A stretch of DNA of 18,558 nt, from the NCBI GenBank assembly GCA_964494015.1, contig CAZBQC010000020.1, forward strand, positions 1 to 18,558, given 5' to 3'. The notes below the pieces were generated by a model. It was given only the letters and a program-made list of their open reading frames with translations. It was not told where the DNA came from and ran no database searches. Position 1 is the first letter of the stretch. Each line of letters starts with the position of its first letter. Positions 6,432-13,647 of this stretch are shown piece by piece. Source of the DNA: CAZBQC01 sp964494015 (GTDB lineage Bacteria > Bacillota_I > Bacilli_A > RF39 > UBA660). A program made the position numbers and the translations under genes.

Positions 6432-8168
6432 TTAATTATTCGCCTCTTTCTCTTGTTTCAGCATTCTAATTTTCTCACTTATCTTAGCCTTACATAAATC
6501 ATCAGGTTCATTTTTCATTAAATTTTCTAGCCTTTTTACTTCTAGGCCTATATTATATTCCTTGATCGTCTTTATGTAATCATAAATAGACTCGCCATCT
6601 TTTTCATCTGGCAATTTAAGTGAAACAATCTCATTAAGTAAATCCAACAATTCTTTTTTATCGTGGAGATAAGTATAAAAATCTGCTATATTTATCATGC
6701 CATTTTTTCGATAGTAGAAAATGATTTCATTCATCAAAAAACGAGCATTTTCTCTAGGTAAATAAATTTTTTCCTCGTCGACAATTTTAATTAGGTTATT
6801 GCTAGTTAGCATTAAATATAAAATTGACAAGGTTGCTTTGTCATATTTAGTAAATTTTCTATCAGGATATGGAATGATAAAAGAATTGTTTTCAGGTCCT
6901 TTTTGTTCCTTGAGAAGATTACTTAACTTTTTGTCTAGCGTATTATACCATATATTAAACTCTTTAGCAAGTTTTTTTAGAACGAGCTCACTTTTAATGG
7001 GATCATTGCTCTTACTTAATTCTAGTAAAACGGAATTGAGGTAATCAGTCTTGCCTTGTTCGGTCGCTAAATCACTGTGACTTTTAAGGACTCGCAGTTT
7101 GTATTCATTAAAATCAATAGCGGTGTCAATTAGGATTTGAAATCGTTCTTTTCCATATTTGATAATGTAATCATCAGGATCCAACTTATCTTCTAAAACG
7201 ATAACCTTTGGTTTAAGTCCCATTTTAACTAAGTGTTCGCCATTAACTAACGTTGCCTGTTGCCCAGCGTCATCGCCATCAAAGCAAAGAATAATATCGT
7301 GCGATAACTTTTTGATAGCTATAGCTTGATCAGACGTCATCGATGTTCCCATCAGGGCAATACAGTTGTTAATTCCAACACTACTAGCACGAATAACCGC
7401 CATGAATCCTTCCATCACGACAACAGATTTTAAAGTTCGAACGATTTCTTTAGCTCGATGATAATTATAAATAATTTGTCCCTTTTTAAAGATTGGTGTC
7501 TGTTTGGTATTCTGGTACTTGTTTAAAGTACTATTATCGTAAATTCGACCACTAAAACCGATAATTTTTCCATTGTAATCGTGAATTGGAAAGATAATTC
7601 GATTAATGAAAGTATCACGATCGTCAGTCGATAAGTCCATATTATTTAGTTGATCAATCGTATAACCCTTACCTAATAACAATTTAGTCAAATTACTTTT
7701 ATCATTTAAAGATAAACCGATTTCAAACTCTCTAATTATTTCTTCGGTTAATTTTCTTTTAGATAAATATTCTTTAGCTTTTAATCCTTCCTTGCTGTTT
7801 AAATTGTTCTTAAAATAACTGTTGGCAAAATCATTTAGCTTATACAACTGATCAAATTTATTTGATTCTTTAGGCAACGATAAACCATTAATACTAACAC
7901 CGGTCTTGTTACTTAGAATCTTCAAAGCTTCTTTAAAATCGACATGTTCATATTCCATGATAAAATTAAAGACATTTCCAGCATTGCCACAAGAAAAACA
8001 TTTATACATCTGTAAACTTTTCGACACACTCATAGAGGGACGAGTATCATCGTGAAAGGGGCAGACAGCCCAATAGTTTTTACCCTTTTGAATTAGAGGA
8101 ATGTATGACGAAATAACGTCGACAATATCGACTTTACTTCTTATTTCATTAATCACATTATTATTCAT
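6432..8168 (-). CDS. dnaG: DNA primase DnaG
   Basis: 578 residues; makes RNA primers at the replication fork with DnaB helicase. The N-terminal zinc domain has ligands C36, H39, C57 and C60 (CPFH and CFSC) with the DDTRPSMSV signature between. The TOPRIM catalytic core follows, seen as VVVMEGFMAVIRA near residue 250, MGTSMTSDQA, and the metal-binding DGDDAGQQA near 295-303. The C-terminal part (about 430-578) is helical and diverged, matching the helicase-binding domain. The ATG has AAGGGTGATGG upstream. It heads the macromolecular-synthesis operon dnaG-rpoD, here lengthened by four sigma genes and trmK. Length and motifs are normal. Confidence 0.97.
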   Translation of the reverse strand: MNNNVINEIRSKVDIVDVISSYIPLIQKGKNYWAVCPFHDDTRPSMSVSKSLQMYKCFSCGNAGNVFNFIMEYEHVDFKEALKILSNKTGVSINGLSLPKESNKFDQLYKLNDFANSYFKNNLNSKEGLKAKEYLSKRKLTEEIIREFEIGLSLNDKSNLTKLLLGKGYTIDQLNNMDLSTDDRDTFINRIIFPIHDYNGKIIGFSGRIYDNSTLNKYQNTKQTPIFKKGQIIYNYHRAKEIVRTLKSVVVMEGFMAVIRASSVGINNCIALMGTSMTSDQAIAIKKLSHDIILCFDGDDAGQQATLVNGEHLVKMGLKPKVIVLEDKLDPDDYIIKYGKERFQILIDTAIDFNEYKLRVLKSHSDLATEQGKTDYLNSVLLELSKSNDPIKSELVLKKLAKEFNIWYNTLDKKLSNLLKEQKGPENNSFIIPYPDRKFTKYDKATLSILYLMLTSNNLIKIVDEEKIYLPRENARFLMNEIIFYYRKNGMINIADFYTYLHDKKELLDLLNEIVSLKLPDEKDGESIYDYIKTIKEYNIGLEVKRLENLMKNEPDDLCKAKISEKIRMLKQEKEANN

Positions 8169-8192
8169 AAACCATCACCCTTAATCATCATT

Positions 8193-8201
8193 ATTATAGC
8201 A
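8193..8201 (-). promoter_or_regulatory. Extended -10 promoter of the dnaG-rpoD-sigma-trmK operon
   Basis: On the minus strand TGCTATAAT is a perfect extended -10. The -35 position has only a poor match (CTAACT-like), so the TG extension probably carries it. It is about 25 nt before the dnaG start and back to back with the promoter of the NifU-like gene. Confidence 0.7.
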
Positions 8202-8210
8202 TATTTTTTA

Positions 8211-8239
8211 TTGTAAGTTAGTCTCTTTTTAGTTATAAT
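8211..8239 (+). promoter_or_regulatory. Sigma-A promoter of the NifU-like gene
   Basis: TTGTAA at 8211-8216, 17-nt spacer, TATAAT at 8234-8239, about 18 nt before the ATG. Confidence 0.75.
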
Positions 8240-8257
8240 AATTTTGAGGTGAGGAAA

Positions 8258-8515
8258 ATGAAAAAAGGCAAAGCAATAAATAATAATGATGAAACAATAA
8301 AAAAAATTAATGAAGTAATTGAAAGACTGAGACCATTTTTAATTAATGATGGTGGTAATGTTGAATTCATCAAATTTGAAAATGGAATTGTTTATTTAAA
8401 ATTCCACGGAGCTTGCAATCATTGCCCAATGATCGATTTAACCTTAAAAAATGGCTTTGAAGAAGCCTTAATTAACGAAGTAGAAGGTGTCTTGGAAGTT
8501 AGAAACATCAATTAA
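8258..8515 (+). CDS. NifU-like iron-sulfur cluster scaffold protein
   Basis: 85 residues from ATG 8258, which has GAGGTGAGG just upstream; an in-frame GTG at 8249 lies within that ribosome site and is not preferred. The protein is a single NifU C-terminal (Nfu) domain: IERLRPFLINDGGNVEFIKFENGIVYLKFHGAC, then the CNHCPM motif whose two Cys bind a 4Fe-4S cluster, then TLKNGFEEALINEVEGVLEV. Length and motif match the small Nfu proteins of Bacilli (YutI/NifU family), which hold or carry clusters to target proteins in the cytoplasm. It is monocistronic, with its own promoter and terminator, and diverges from dnaG. Confidence 0.9.
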   Translation: MKKGKAINNNDETIKKINEVIERLRPFLINDGGNVEFIKFENGIVYLKFHGACNHCPMIDLTLKNGFEEALINEVEGVLEVRNIN

Positions 8516-8540
8516 AATAAGTATTGCTACTTATTTTTTG
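8514..8540. terminator. Terminator after the NifU-like gene, shared with the convergent gene
   Basis: A 10-bp stem AAAATAAGTA / TACTTATTTT around loop TTGC, followed by a T run on the plus strand and, seen from the minus strand, also a T run. It overlaps the stop codons of both convergent genes. Confidence 0.85.
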
Positions 8541-9265
8541 TTTTCTAAAGTACGACATTTCTTTTTCATTTTAATGTACATTTTACTTCTTATAAATAAA
8601 TCCTTATCAAGACTAGTACGATATTCAAAATTCCCATGATTTTCAAAAAAATATCTCTTTTTACAGTTTAAAAAGTAATAATTGTCATCCAACATAATTA
8701 GTTCTTGATAGTAAGTATCTAAACAATCTTCATGAGCTGAAAACTCTTGATAATCTTCTTCGTTATTTTCTAAACGACAAACTTGATATATTTTGCCATT
8801 GATATCATAAATTAAATAGAAGTTTTGATCATCTTTATTAAAGACAATATCTCCTGGCCAATGCCTTGGTTCAGAACAATATTTCGCCTCATAAAGTGCT
8901 AAAGCATCATCTAACCATTTTAATTTTTTTCTTTGACCATAGATAACTTTGGAAATACGATTATATTCTTGCTCGTCAATCGGACCAATAACACTTAAAA
9001 TCTCATCCTCATCTAAGCGCCAAATCTTGTCAACATAAATAGCACCATTCTGACGAAAAATTGAATTTTCCTTCTTAAAAAAACATATTTTGCTCTGATT
9101 ATCAAGATTTAAGTTAGATGTCATAGCAAAACAATAATAACTATCGCTATTAGACATATAAATAATATGTGGTCTAACATGATGACTTGGTTCAATTCTT
9201 TTTAAAATACTTTCACTCATCGGCATTCTGGCAATAACGATTGTACCATCTTTAATATCATTCAT
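8531..9265 (-). CDS. Unrecognised protein with possible PemK/MazF-like beta domains
   Basis: 244 residues, not assigned to a named family. The N-terminal ~110 residues follow the PemK/MazF pattern: a GTIVIARMP strand, then RPHIIYMS, YYCFAMTSN, a YVDKIWRLDEDEI segment and IGPIDEQEYNRI. A second block from about residue 135 starts with PGDIVFNKDDQNFYLIYDI and may be a second SH3-like barrel. The last ~30 residues are basic (RSKMYIKMKKK). No antitoxin-like gene adjoins it: it is alone, between the convergent NifU-like gene and the divergent CPBP gene. A toxin role is therefore doubtful, and the fold resemblance is by eye only. There is no signal peptide or membrane segment. GGGAG lies 8 nt before the ATG, and the promoter is strong. 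Confidence 0.6.
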   Translation of the reverse strand: MNDIKDGTIVIARMPMSESILKRIEPSHHVRPHIIYMSNSDSYYCFAMTSNLNLDNQSKICFFKKENSIFRQNGAIYVDKIWRLDEDEILSVIGPIDEQEYNRISKVIYGQRKKLKWLDDALALYEAKYCSEPRHWPGDIVFNKDDQNFYLIYDINGKIYQVCRLENNEEDYQEFSAHEDCLDTYYQELIMLDDNYYFLNCKKRYFFENHGNFEYRTSLDKDLFIRSKMYIKMKKKCRTLENKK

Positions 9266-9298
9266 AATACTGCTCCCTGAATAAATTTGTTATTTACT

Positions 9299-9327
9299 AT
9301 AATAGCAAATTTTGTAAAGCTTTGCAA
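9299..9327 (-). promoter_or_regulatory. Sigma-A extended -10 promoter of the PemK-like gene
   Basis: Minus strand: TTGCAA (9322-9327), 17-nt spacer ending in TTTGC, then TATTAT (9299-9304). It is almost identical to the rpsT promoter in both boxes and spacer length. Confidence 0.8.
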
Positions 9328-9349
9328 AAGATATTTTCTAATATTTATA

Positions 9350-9375
9350 AAATTATTTAATTGTGATATTATTAT
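9350..9375 (+). promoter_or_regulatory. Possible weak promoter of the CPBP-metallophosphoesterase operon
   Basis: TATTATTATA at 9367-9376 can supply a -10 about 15-20 nt before the ATG. The best -35 in range is only a poor AT-rich match near 9344-9350. Confidence 0.35.
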
Positions 9376-9389
9376 AGAGGAGGTTCAAG

Positions 9390-10091
9390 ATGATAAGAAT
9401 TAGTTCTAAATGGAAAAAATTTATCCTGACAATCATATCTTTCTTTACGATTGAGTTGTTTTTTGCCTTAATATTAGTTGATCTTTTTAATTTAGATATC
9501 CAAAAAATTAGTATGACAACCAGTAATTTATTAAGTTTAGTTTCTTCTTTAGCTCTAGGTGTTATATATATTTTTATATATAAAAAGGATGTTAAGAAGG
9601 ATTTCAAAGATTTTAAAATAAACTTTAAAGAATACTTTTCAATTGGGTTTAAATATTGGTTAGTTGGGATTGTTATCATGGCTAGTTCAAATATTATTAT
9701 TGGAATATTATTTCCGCTCGCCAATGCCAATAACGAAGATACAGTTCAGAGTTTTATTAAAAACTCCCCACTTATTTCTTTATTTATGACGACAATTACG
9801 ACTCCTTTTATCGAAGAAATTACCTTCAGAAAAAGTTTTCGTAATATCATCAATCATGAAAAAATATATATTTTAATATCAGGAATAGTTTTTGGAACGA
9901 TTCATGTCGTATTTTCTTTAAATAGTGCCTATGATTTAATCTATATCATACCATATGCTAGTTTAGGAATAGTACTAGCCATGATGTATGTTAAAACTAA
10001 AAATATTTTTACTTCTATTTGGATGCATGCTCTTCATAATGGCATCTTTACGACGATTTCAATTTTAATCTATCTCTGGGGTAGTAAATGA
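9390..10091 (+). CDS. CPBP family intramembrane metalloprotease
   Basis: 233 residues with about six or seven hydrophobic segments (near 11-32, 45-65, 85-110, 128-140, 160-178, 183-200, 208-230). The CPBP/Abi (Rce1-like) motifs are present: EEITFR with E142, E143 and R147; GTIH with H172; and HALHN with H213 and N217. Members are membrane-embedded proteases or scaffolds, some linked to bacteriocin self-immunity, others to housekeeping roles; the substrate cannot be told here. GAGGAGG lies 8 nt before the ATG. The stop overlaps the start of the next gene by 4 nt (ATGA), so the two are co-translated. It lies 4 kb from the bacteriocin operon and on the other strand, so a link to immunity is not supported. 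Confidence 0.88.
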   Translation: MIRISSKWKKFILTIISFFTIELFFALILVDLFNLDIQKISMTTSNLLSLVSSLALGVIYIFIYKKDVKKDFKDFKINFKEYFSIGFKYWLVGIVIMASSNIIIGILFPLANANNEDTVQSFIKNSPLISLFMTTITTPFIEEITFRKSFRNIINHEKIYILISGIVFGTIHVVFSLNSAYDLIYIIPYASLGIVLAMMYVKTKNIFTSIWMHALHNGIFTTISILIYLWGSK

Positions 10092-11002
10092 AAAGCAGAG
10101 TTAAATTAAACAAAAGTAAACACAGAGAAGTTGGTAAGGAAAAGAGGAAGAAAAAGAGAAGAATTATCTTGAAAATACTAGTATCTCTATTACTCTTCAT
10201 AGTGGGAACTATTCTATATGCCAGATATATTGGAACTAGTGGTTTGATCATTAATGAATACAATCTTAAAATAGATAATTTGCCTGATTCTTTTCATGGA
10301 GTAAAATTAGTGCATTTTACTGATTTACACTATGGAAGTACATTTTTTAAGAAAGAGTTAAACGATTTAAAAACGAAGATTAATAATCTAGAACCAGATC
10401 TGATTGTTTTTACTGGTGATTTAATCGATGAAGACTATACGCCAACAGCTGATGATTTAGCGGCGATTAAGAATTTTTTTAATGATTTAGAAGCTAACAT
10501 CGGTAAATATATTATTTCTGGTAATCATGATTACAAACAAAAATACTTTTTACAGATCGTCGATGAACTTGGATTTAAGTTTTTAGATAATGAAGCAGAA
10601 TTAATTTATTATAAAGGAACTGAACCCATTATGATTACTGGTTTATCTAGTAGTCAAATGAATAAGATGGATATCGATAAAGCTTTTAGTTATTATCAAA
10701 GTGACAATCATAATCAAGATATTGTCAATATCACTCTTTTACATGAACCTGACAGTGTCGATAAAATCTTAAAAAAATATCCTAGTAATTTATTTCTAGC
10801 TGGACATAGTCACAATGGACAGGTAAGATTGCCAATCATTGGAAGTATCATCAAAGTAGATGGTGCTAAAAAGTACTATGAGGCTCATTATGTGATTAAT
10901 GATAGTCACTTATATATTTCTGGTGGTCTTGGAGAATCAGCTTTAAGACTTCGACTTTTCTGTCATCCGAGCATCAATATGTATCGTCTAATCAAAAAAT
11001 AG
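10088..11002 (+). CDS. Membrane-anchored metallophosphoesterase (YkuE/YaeI-like)
   Basis: 304 residues. A very basic N-terminus (1-25) precedes one membrane segment (about 26-44), leaving a calcineurin-like catalytic domain outside the cytoplasm. Metal-binding motifs are all present: D79-x-H81 (FTDLHYG), G110-D111 (FTGDLID), GNHD (N146, H147, D148), a TLLHEPD histidine and LAGHSHNGQV near 238-247. Family members include lipid and UDP-sugar phosphoesterases; the YkuE/YaeI-type arrangement (anchor plus GHSHGGQ-like end) points to a lipid or cell-envelope substrate, but this is inference. It overlaps the CPBP gene by 4 nt and ends in a strong terminator. Confidence 0.9.
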   Translation: MKSRVKLNKSKHREVGKEKRKKKRRIILKILVSLLLFIVGTILYARYIGTSGLIINEYNLKIDNLPDSFHGVKLVHFTDLHYGSTFFKKELNDLKTKINNLEPDLIVFTGDLIDEDYTPTADDLAAIKNFFNDLEANIGKYIISGNHDYKQKYFLQIVDELGFKFLDNEAELIYYKGTEPIMITGLSSSQMNKMDIDKAFSYYQSDNHNQDIVNITLLHEPDSVDKILKKYPSNLFLAGHSHNGQVRLPIIGSIIKVDGAKKYYEAHYVINDSHLYISGGLGESALRLRLFCHPSINMYRLIKK

Positions 11003-11020
11003 GTTTAAACCTATTTTTTT
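10994..11020 (+). terminator. Terminator of the CPBP-metallophosphoesterase operon
   Basis: A near-perfect palindrome AAAAAATAGG TTTAAA CCTATTTTTT followed by more T. The TAG stop of the metallophosphoesterase lies inside the left arm. Confidence 0.85.
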
Positions 11021-11021
11021 C

Positions 11022-11048
11022 ACGAAATTTTTTACTAGGCATAAAATA
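11022..11048 (+). promoter_or_regulatory. Putative sigma-E/K-type sporulation promoter of the coat-like gene
   Basis: AC at 11022-11023, 16-nt spacer, CATAAAATA at 11040-11048. The core CATAAAATATGC is identical to the one before the yqfQ-like gene at 83-94. As there, the Shine-Dalgarno sequence begins only 6 nt past the -10. Confidence 0.55.
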
Positions 11049-11068
11049 TGCATGAAGGGAGTGTTTTG

Positions 11069-11227
11069 ATGTATCATAATTTTTATCGAAGGCCATTTTA
11101 TCCAGGAAATAGACGCTTCTTTGGTGGTGGATTCCTTCTTCCTTTTGCTCTTGGAGGTCTGGCGGGAGCTGCTTTAACACCTAATTATTATCAACCTACA
11201 CCATATTATTATCCATATTATTACTAG
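11069..11227 (+). CDS. Small Tyr/Gly/Pro-rich spore-coat-like protein
   Basis: 52 residues: MYHNFYRRPFYPGNRR, then a Gly-rich hydrophobic middle (FFGGGFLLPFALGGLAGAAL, about 17-36), then a Tyr/Pro-rich end (YYQPTPYYYPYYY). Eleven or more tyrosines in 52 residues and the Arg/Tyr/Pro head are typical of short structural proteins of spore coats in Bacilli; tyrosines of such proteins can be cross-linked. The ATG has AAGGGAG 7 nt upstream and a sporulation-type promoter before that. The TAG stop overlaps the TAG stop of gpr on the other strand within a CTAG palindrome, with no terminator between. Function is inferred from composition and context only. Confidence 0.7.
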   Translation: MYHNFYRRPFYPGNRRFFGGGFLLPFALGGLAGAALTPNYYQPTPYYYPYYY

Positions 11228-12255
11228 TATTTAATACCGTGCAGTGAGGTATTAATTCCTCTACTGATAATTATGGCTAATTTTTCAACGACAAAATCTA
11301 CTTCTTTAGGAGTCACCATCATATTGTAACCGATAGGAGTAAGCACTTCAGAAATTAACGATTTAATTTCATCATCAGATAAACTTCCAACTATTCCTAG
11401 AAGGTTCTTTTTATTTTCGACTGATAACTCCTGATCATTATTCTTTAAATAATTAATATCTTTGATAGCTTTAAATTTATTGATAACATTATCGATATTA
11501 TTAATACTGTAACTAAATTTTTTAAATAAGTAGTTAATGGTGTCGCTGACTAAAACCACACTGTCGACAACAGTTGGTACTCCAATTCCAATCACGGGTT
11601 TTTTTAAGGTATCAAAAGAAAGTTCCCGACGATTATTGCCAATTCCACTGCCAGGCGAAACACCAGTATCGGTAATTTGAATCGTCTTATTGATACGATT
11701 AATACTAGAGGCGGCCAAGGAATCGATGACCATTAAAAAATCAGGATTAGTTTTTTCGACGATTCCCAAGATAATATCGCTAGTTTCAAGACCAGTAGTT
11801 CCCATGACCCCTGGAATAAAAATAGCTACATTCATGAAATTACTAGCGACATTTTCAGCTAAAGTGAAAAGATGTCTTGTGACAACGATATTTTCCACGG
11901 TTTTTGGGCCAAGAGAATCAGGTGTCGATTTATCGTTCCCAAGCCCAATAATTAAGCAAGAAGAATTTTTAGTAATTTTTAAGTCTCTTAAAATTAAATC
12001 TAGCTCTTTTGAAAAAACCTTGCCTATTTCCCGGCTATTATTGCTATCAGTGGCATCGTCAAAACTGATCGTAATATATTTACCAGACTTCTTATTTAAA
12101 ATTTTACTCATCTTTTGATCGATGATAACTTCTTCTACTGAAATATCCTGATATTTTCTAAGATTAGTTTTTATTTTATTTTGATTGGTATTGATCAATT
12201 CGACGATAAGATCTGTTCTGATTCGATATTTATTTAAATCAATTTCATTATTCAT
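11224..12255 (-). CDS. gpr: Germination protease GPR
   Basis: 343 residues from ATG 12253-12255, with GGTGAGG upstream; an upstream in-frame ATG at 12303 has no ribosome site and would add 16 residues unlike the family. GPR is an aspartic-type (A25) protease made as a zymogen in the forespore. After germination it degrades small acid-soluble DNA-binding proteins. The start is confirmed by the autoprocessing site: DLNKYRIRTD then LIVE gives a 15-residue propeptide, close to the 16 of B. subtilis. Family blocks are strong: CLIIGLGNDKSTPDSLGP, VTRHLF, PGVMGTTGLETSDII, FLMVIDSLAASS, ITDTGVSPGSGIGN, IGVPTVVDSV and the C-terminal GYNMMVTPKEVDF. It diverges from rpsT as in Bacillus. The usual downstream spoIIP is absent. 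Its presence implies spore formation. Confidence 0.95.
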   Translation of the reverse strand: MNNEIDLNKYRIRTDLIVELINTNQNKIKTNLRKYQDISVEEVIIDQKMSKILNKKSGKYITISFDDATDSNNSREIGKVFSKELDLILRDLKITKNSSCLIIGLGNDKSTPDSLGPKTVENIVVTRHLFTLAENVASNFMNVAIFIPGVMGTTGLETSDIILGIVEKTNPDFLMVIDSLAASSINRINKTIQITDTGVSPGSGIGNNRRELSFDTLKKPVIGIGVPTVVDSVVLVSDTINYLFKKFSYSINNIDNVINKFKAIKDINYLKNNDQELSVENKKNLLGIVGSLSDDEIKSLISEVLTPIGYNMMVTPKEVDFVVEKLAIIISRGINTSLHGIKY

Positions 12256-12269
12256 ATCCTCACCTATCT

Positions 12270-12301
12270 TTATTTTCCCAAAAACTTGTAAATTTATTTG
12301 C
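12270..12301 (-). promoter_or_regulatory. Possible forespore (sigma-F/G-like) promoter of gpr
   Basis: On the minus strand GCAAATA, then 15 nt, then GGGAAAATAA about 15 nt before the start. This partly fits the sigma-F pattern (GYATA, GGNNANANTR) with mismatches in each box. The gene's known forespore control in Bacillus makes it worth noting, but the match is weak. Confidence 0.25.
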
Positions 12302-12326
12302 AATTTTAAAATAAATTTGCTATTAT
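12298..12326 (+). promoter_or_regulatory. Sigma-A extended -10 promoter of rpsT
   Basis: TTGCAA at 12298-12303, 17-nt spacer ending in TTTGC, TATTAT at 12321-12326. It overlaps the upstream region of the divergent gpr. Confidence 0.85.
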
Positions 12327-12353
12327 AGATATGTTTAAAAGTGAGGTGAAAAA

Positions 12354-12617
12354 ATGCCTAATATTAAAAGTGCTAAAAAAAGAGTAAAAATAAGTGCTAA
12401 AAGACGTGAAAACAATCTTGTTCTTCAATCAAAAACTAAAAATTCTATCAAGAAACTAGAAAAAGATGTTAATGATAATGTTAAAAAAGAAGAATTGAAA
12501 AAAGAGTTAAAATCGACTTTAAAGAATATCGACAAAGCATGCAACAGCAAATTAATCAGCAAAAACAAAGCTAGTCGTAATAAATCAAGAATTATGAAGA
12601 TGGTCAACAAAAAATAA
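12354..12617 (+). CDS. rpsT: 30S ribosomal protein S20
   Basis: 87 residues, the usual S20 length. MPNIKSAKKRVKISAKRR at the N-terminus is the family signature, followed by long basic helices and a closing SKNKASRNKSRIMKMVNKK. It binds 16S rRNA in the lower body of the small subunit. GTGAGGTG lies 5 nt before the ATG. It has its own promoter and terminator, so it is monocistronic. The gpr/rpsT divergent pair is conserved in spore-forming Firmicutes. Confidence 0.96.
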   Translation: MPNIKSAKKRVKISAKRRENNLVLQSKTKNSIKKLEKDVNDNVKKEELKKELKSTLKNIDKACNSKLISKNKASRNKSRIMKMVNKK

Positions 12618-12637
12618 AATGCTATGAAGCATTTTTT
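12616..12637 (+). terminator. Terminator of rpsT
   Basis: An 8-bp stem AAAATGCT / AGCATTTT with loop ATGA, followed by a T run; it begins at the rpsT stop codon. Confidence 0.8.
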
Positions 12638-12698
12638 ATTTTATTCTTTAATAAGATGTGAGTTTCGCTAATTAAGACTTTTTTTCTCGTTTTTTTTA

Positions 12699-12707
12699 TG
12701 TTAGAAT
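12699..12707 (+). promoter_or_regulatory. Extended -10 promoter of the transglutaminase-like gene
   Basis: TGTTAGAAT is an extended -10 located 16 nt before the ATG. The -35 region is only a T-tract. Confidence 0.5.
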
Positions 12708-12723
12708 AAAATTGGTGAAGAGA

Positions 12724-13623
12724 ATGAAAAAATTATTAAGTTTTTTAATTTTATTGCTGGTAGTATTGGTAGCTTTTTATTATCGAGAAGATATTACTTA
12801 TTTTTATAATACTAAATTAGTTAAAAACGAACGGATACCGACTCCACTGGTAAAAAATGCCTATTATCGTAACTATGACTTTAAATATGCAGGCAATGTT
12901 ACTAACTTTTCACCAAATAATAAACAAGATATCATCAATATCTATTACACAATTATCAATAGCGGAATGAATGATTTTACTTTCTACTGTGAAACTGAAT
13001 ATCAAAATTGTATTTATGATGTTAAAGATGTTGCTAATAATCAGATTGTTCTATCAAATATTAATAATTTTGTTCATCCTTTCAATAGTTTTAAAAAAAT
13101 AGAAACAGAGTATGATTCTCTAGGTAAAATAACTATTAATATCATTAAAAATTATACTGATTCAGAAATAGTAGTTATCAACAACAAAGTTGATTTAGTC
13201 ATCGATCAAACAATAAAAACAACTGATGAAATCCTAGAAAAAATCAAAAAAATTCACGATTATATCATCAACAATAGCAAGTATGATAAAAATCGGAGTG
13301 ATTATAATGTTGTTACCTATAAATCAGATATTGCCTACGGTCCATTAATAGAGGGGTATGCTGTCTGTGGTGGATATACTGATAGTATGATGCTGTTTCT
13401 AGATCGTTTTGAAATTAAAAGTGTCAAAATATCAAGTAGTAACCATATCTGGAATTATGTCTATTTAAACAACAAATGGTTGCATTTAGACTTGACCTGG
13501 GATGATCCAGTAACTTCAAATAATACTGATATCATCGATTATAACTATTTTCTTATTACTGACGAAGAACTTTCCAAACTCGATGTAACACAGCATAATT
13601 ACAATAAATCAGCCTTTCAATAA
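12724..13623 (+). CDS. Membrane-anchored transglutaminase-like protein
   Basis: 299 residues from ATG 12724 (GGTG 6 nt upstream); in-frame TTG and GTG codons at 12712 and 12715 overlap that site. One membrane anchor or uncleaved signal (about 5-20) starts the protein, so most of it should be extracytoplasmic. Residues 165-265 form a transglutaminase-like domain: helix EILEKIKKIHDYIINNSKYD, catalytic Cys215 in EGYAVCGGYTDSMM, His241 in SSNHIWNYV and Asp256 in LHLDLTWDDP, an intact Cys-His-Asp triad. The preceding 120 residues are Asn/Ile-rich with two cysteines (FYCETEYQNC) and are not recognised. Such proteins act as cross-linkers or, more often, as cysteine proteases or peptidases at the cell surface; which applies here is unknown. 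It is monocistronic and convergent with rpsU. Confidence 0.85.
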   Translation: MKKLLSFLILLLVVLVAFYYREDITYFYNTKLVKNERIPTPLVKNAYYRNYDFKYAGNVTNFSPNNKQDIINIYYTIINSGMNDFTFYCETEYQNCIYDVKDVANNQIVLSNINNFVHPFNSFKKIETEYDSLGKITINIIKNYTDSEIVVINNKVDLVIDQTIKTTDEILEKIKKIHDYIINNSKYDKNRSDYNVVTYKSDIAYGPLIEGYAVCGGYTDSMMLFLDRFEIKSVKISSSNHIWNYVYLNNKWLHLDLTWDDPVTSNNTDIIDYNYFLITDEELSKLDVTQHNYNKSAFQ

Positions 13624-13647
13624 AAAAGAGACTAAACTTTAGTCTCT
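13622..13647 (-). terminator. Terminator of rpsU, facing the transglutaminase gene
   Basis: Hairpin AGAGACTAAA / TTTAGTCTCT around a central base (realistically an 8-bp stem with a 5-nt loop), followed on the minus strand by six T. The last two codons and stop of rpsU lie in the stem. On the plus strand the T run is poor, so it may only partly stop the convergent gene. Confidence 0.8.

Noticed and set aside
9390..10091. CPBP protease as the immunity gene of the bacteriocin
   Set aside because: Although CPBP proteins are often bacteriocin immunity factors, it is 4 kb away, on the other strand and co-translated with a metallophosphoesterase.
11690..12118. Plus-strand open frame of 142 codons opposite gpr
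   Set aside because: No ribosome site, and gpr on the minus strand matches its family end to end.
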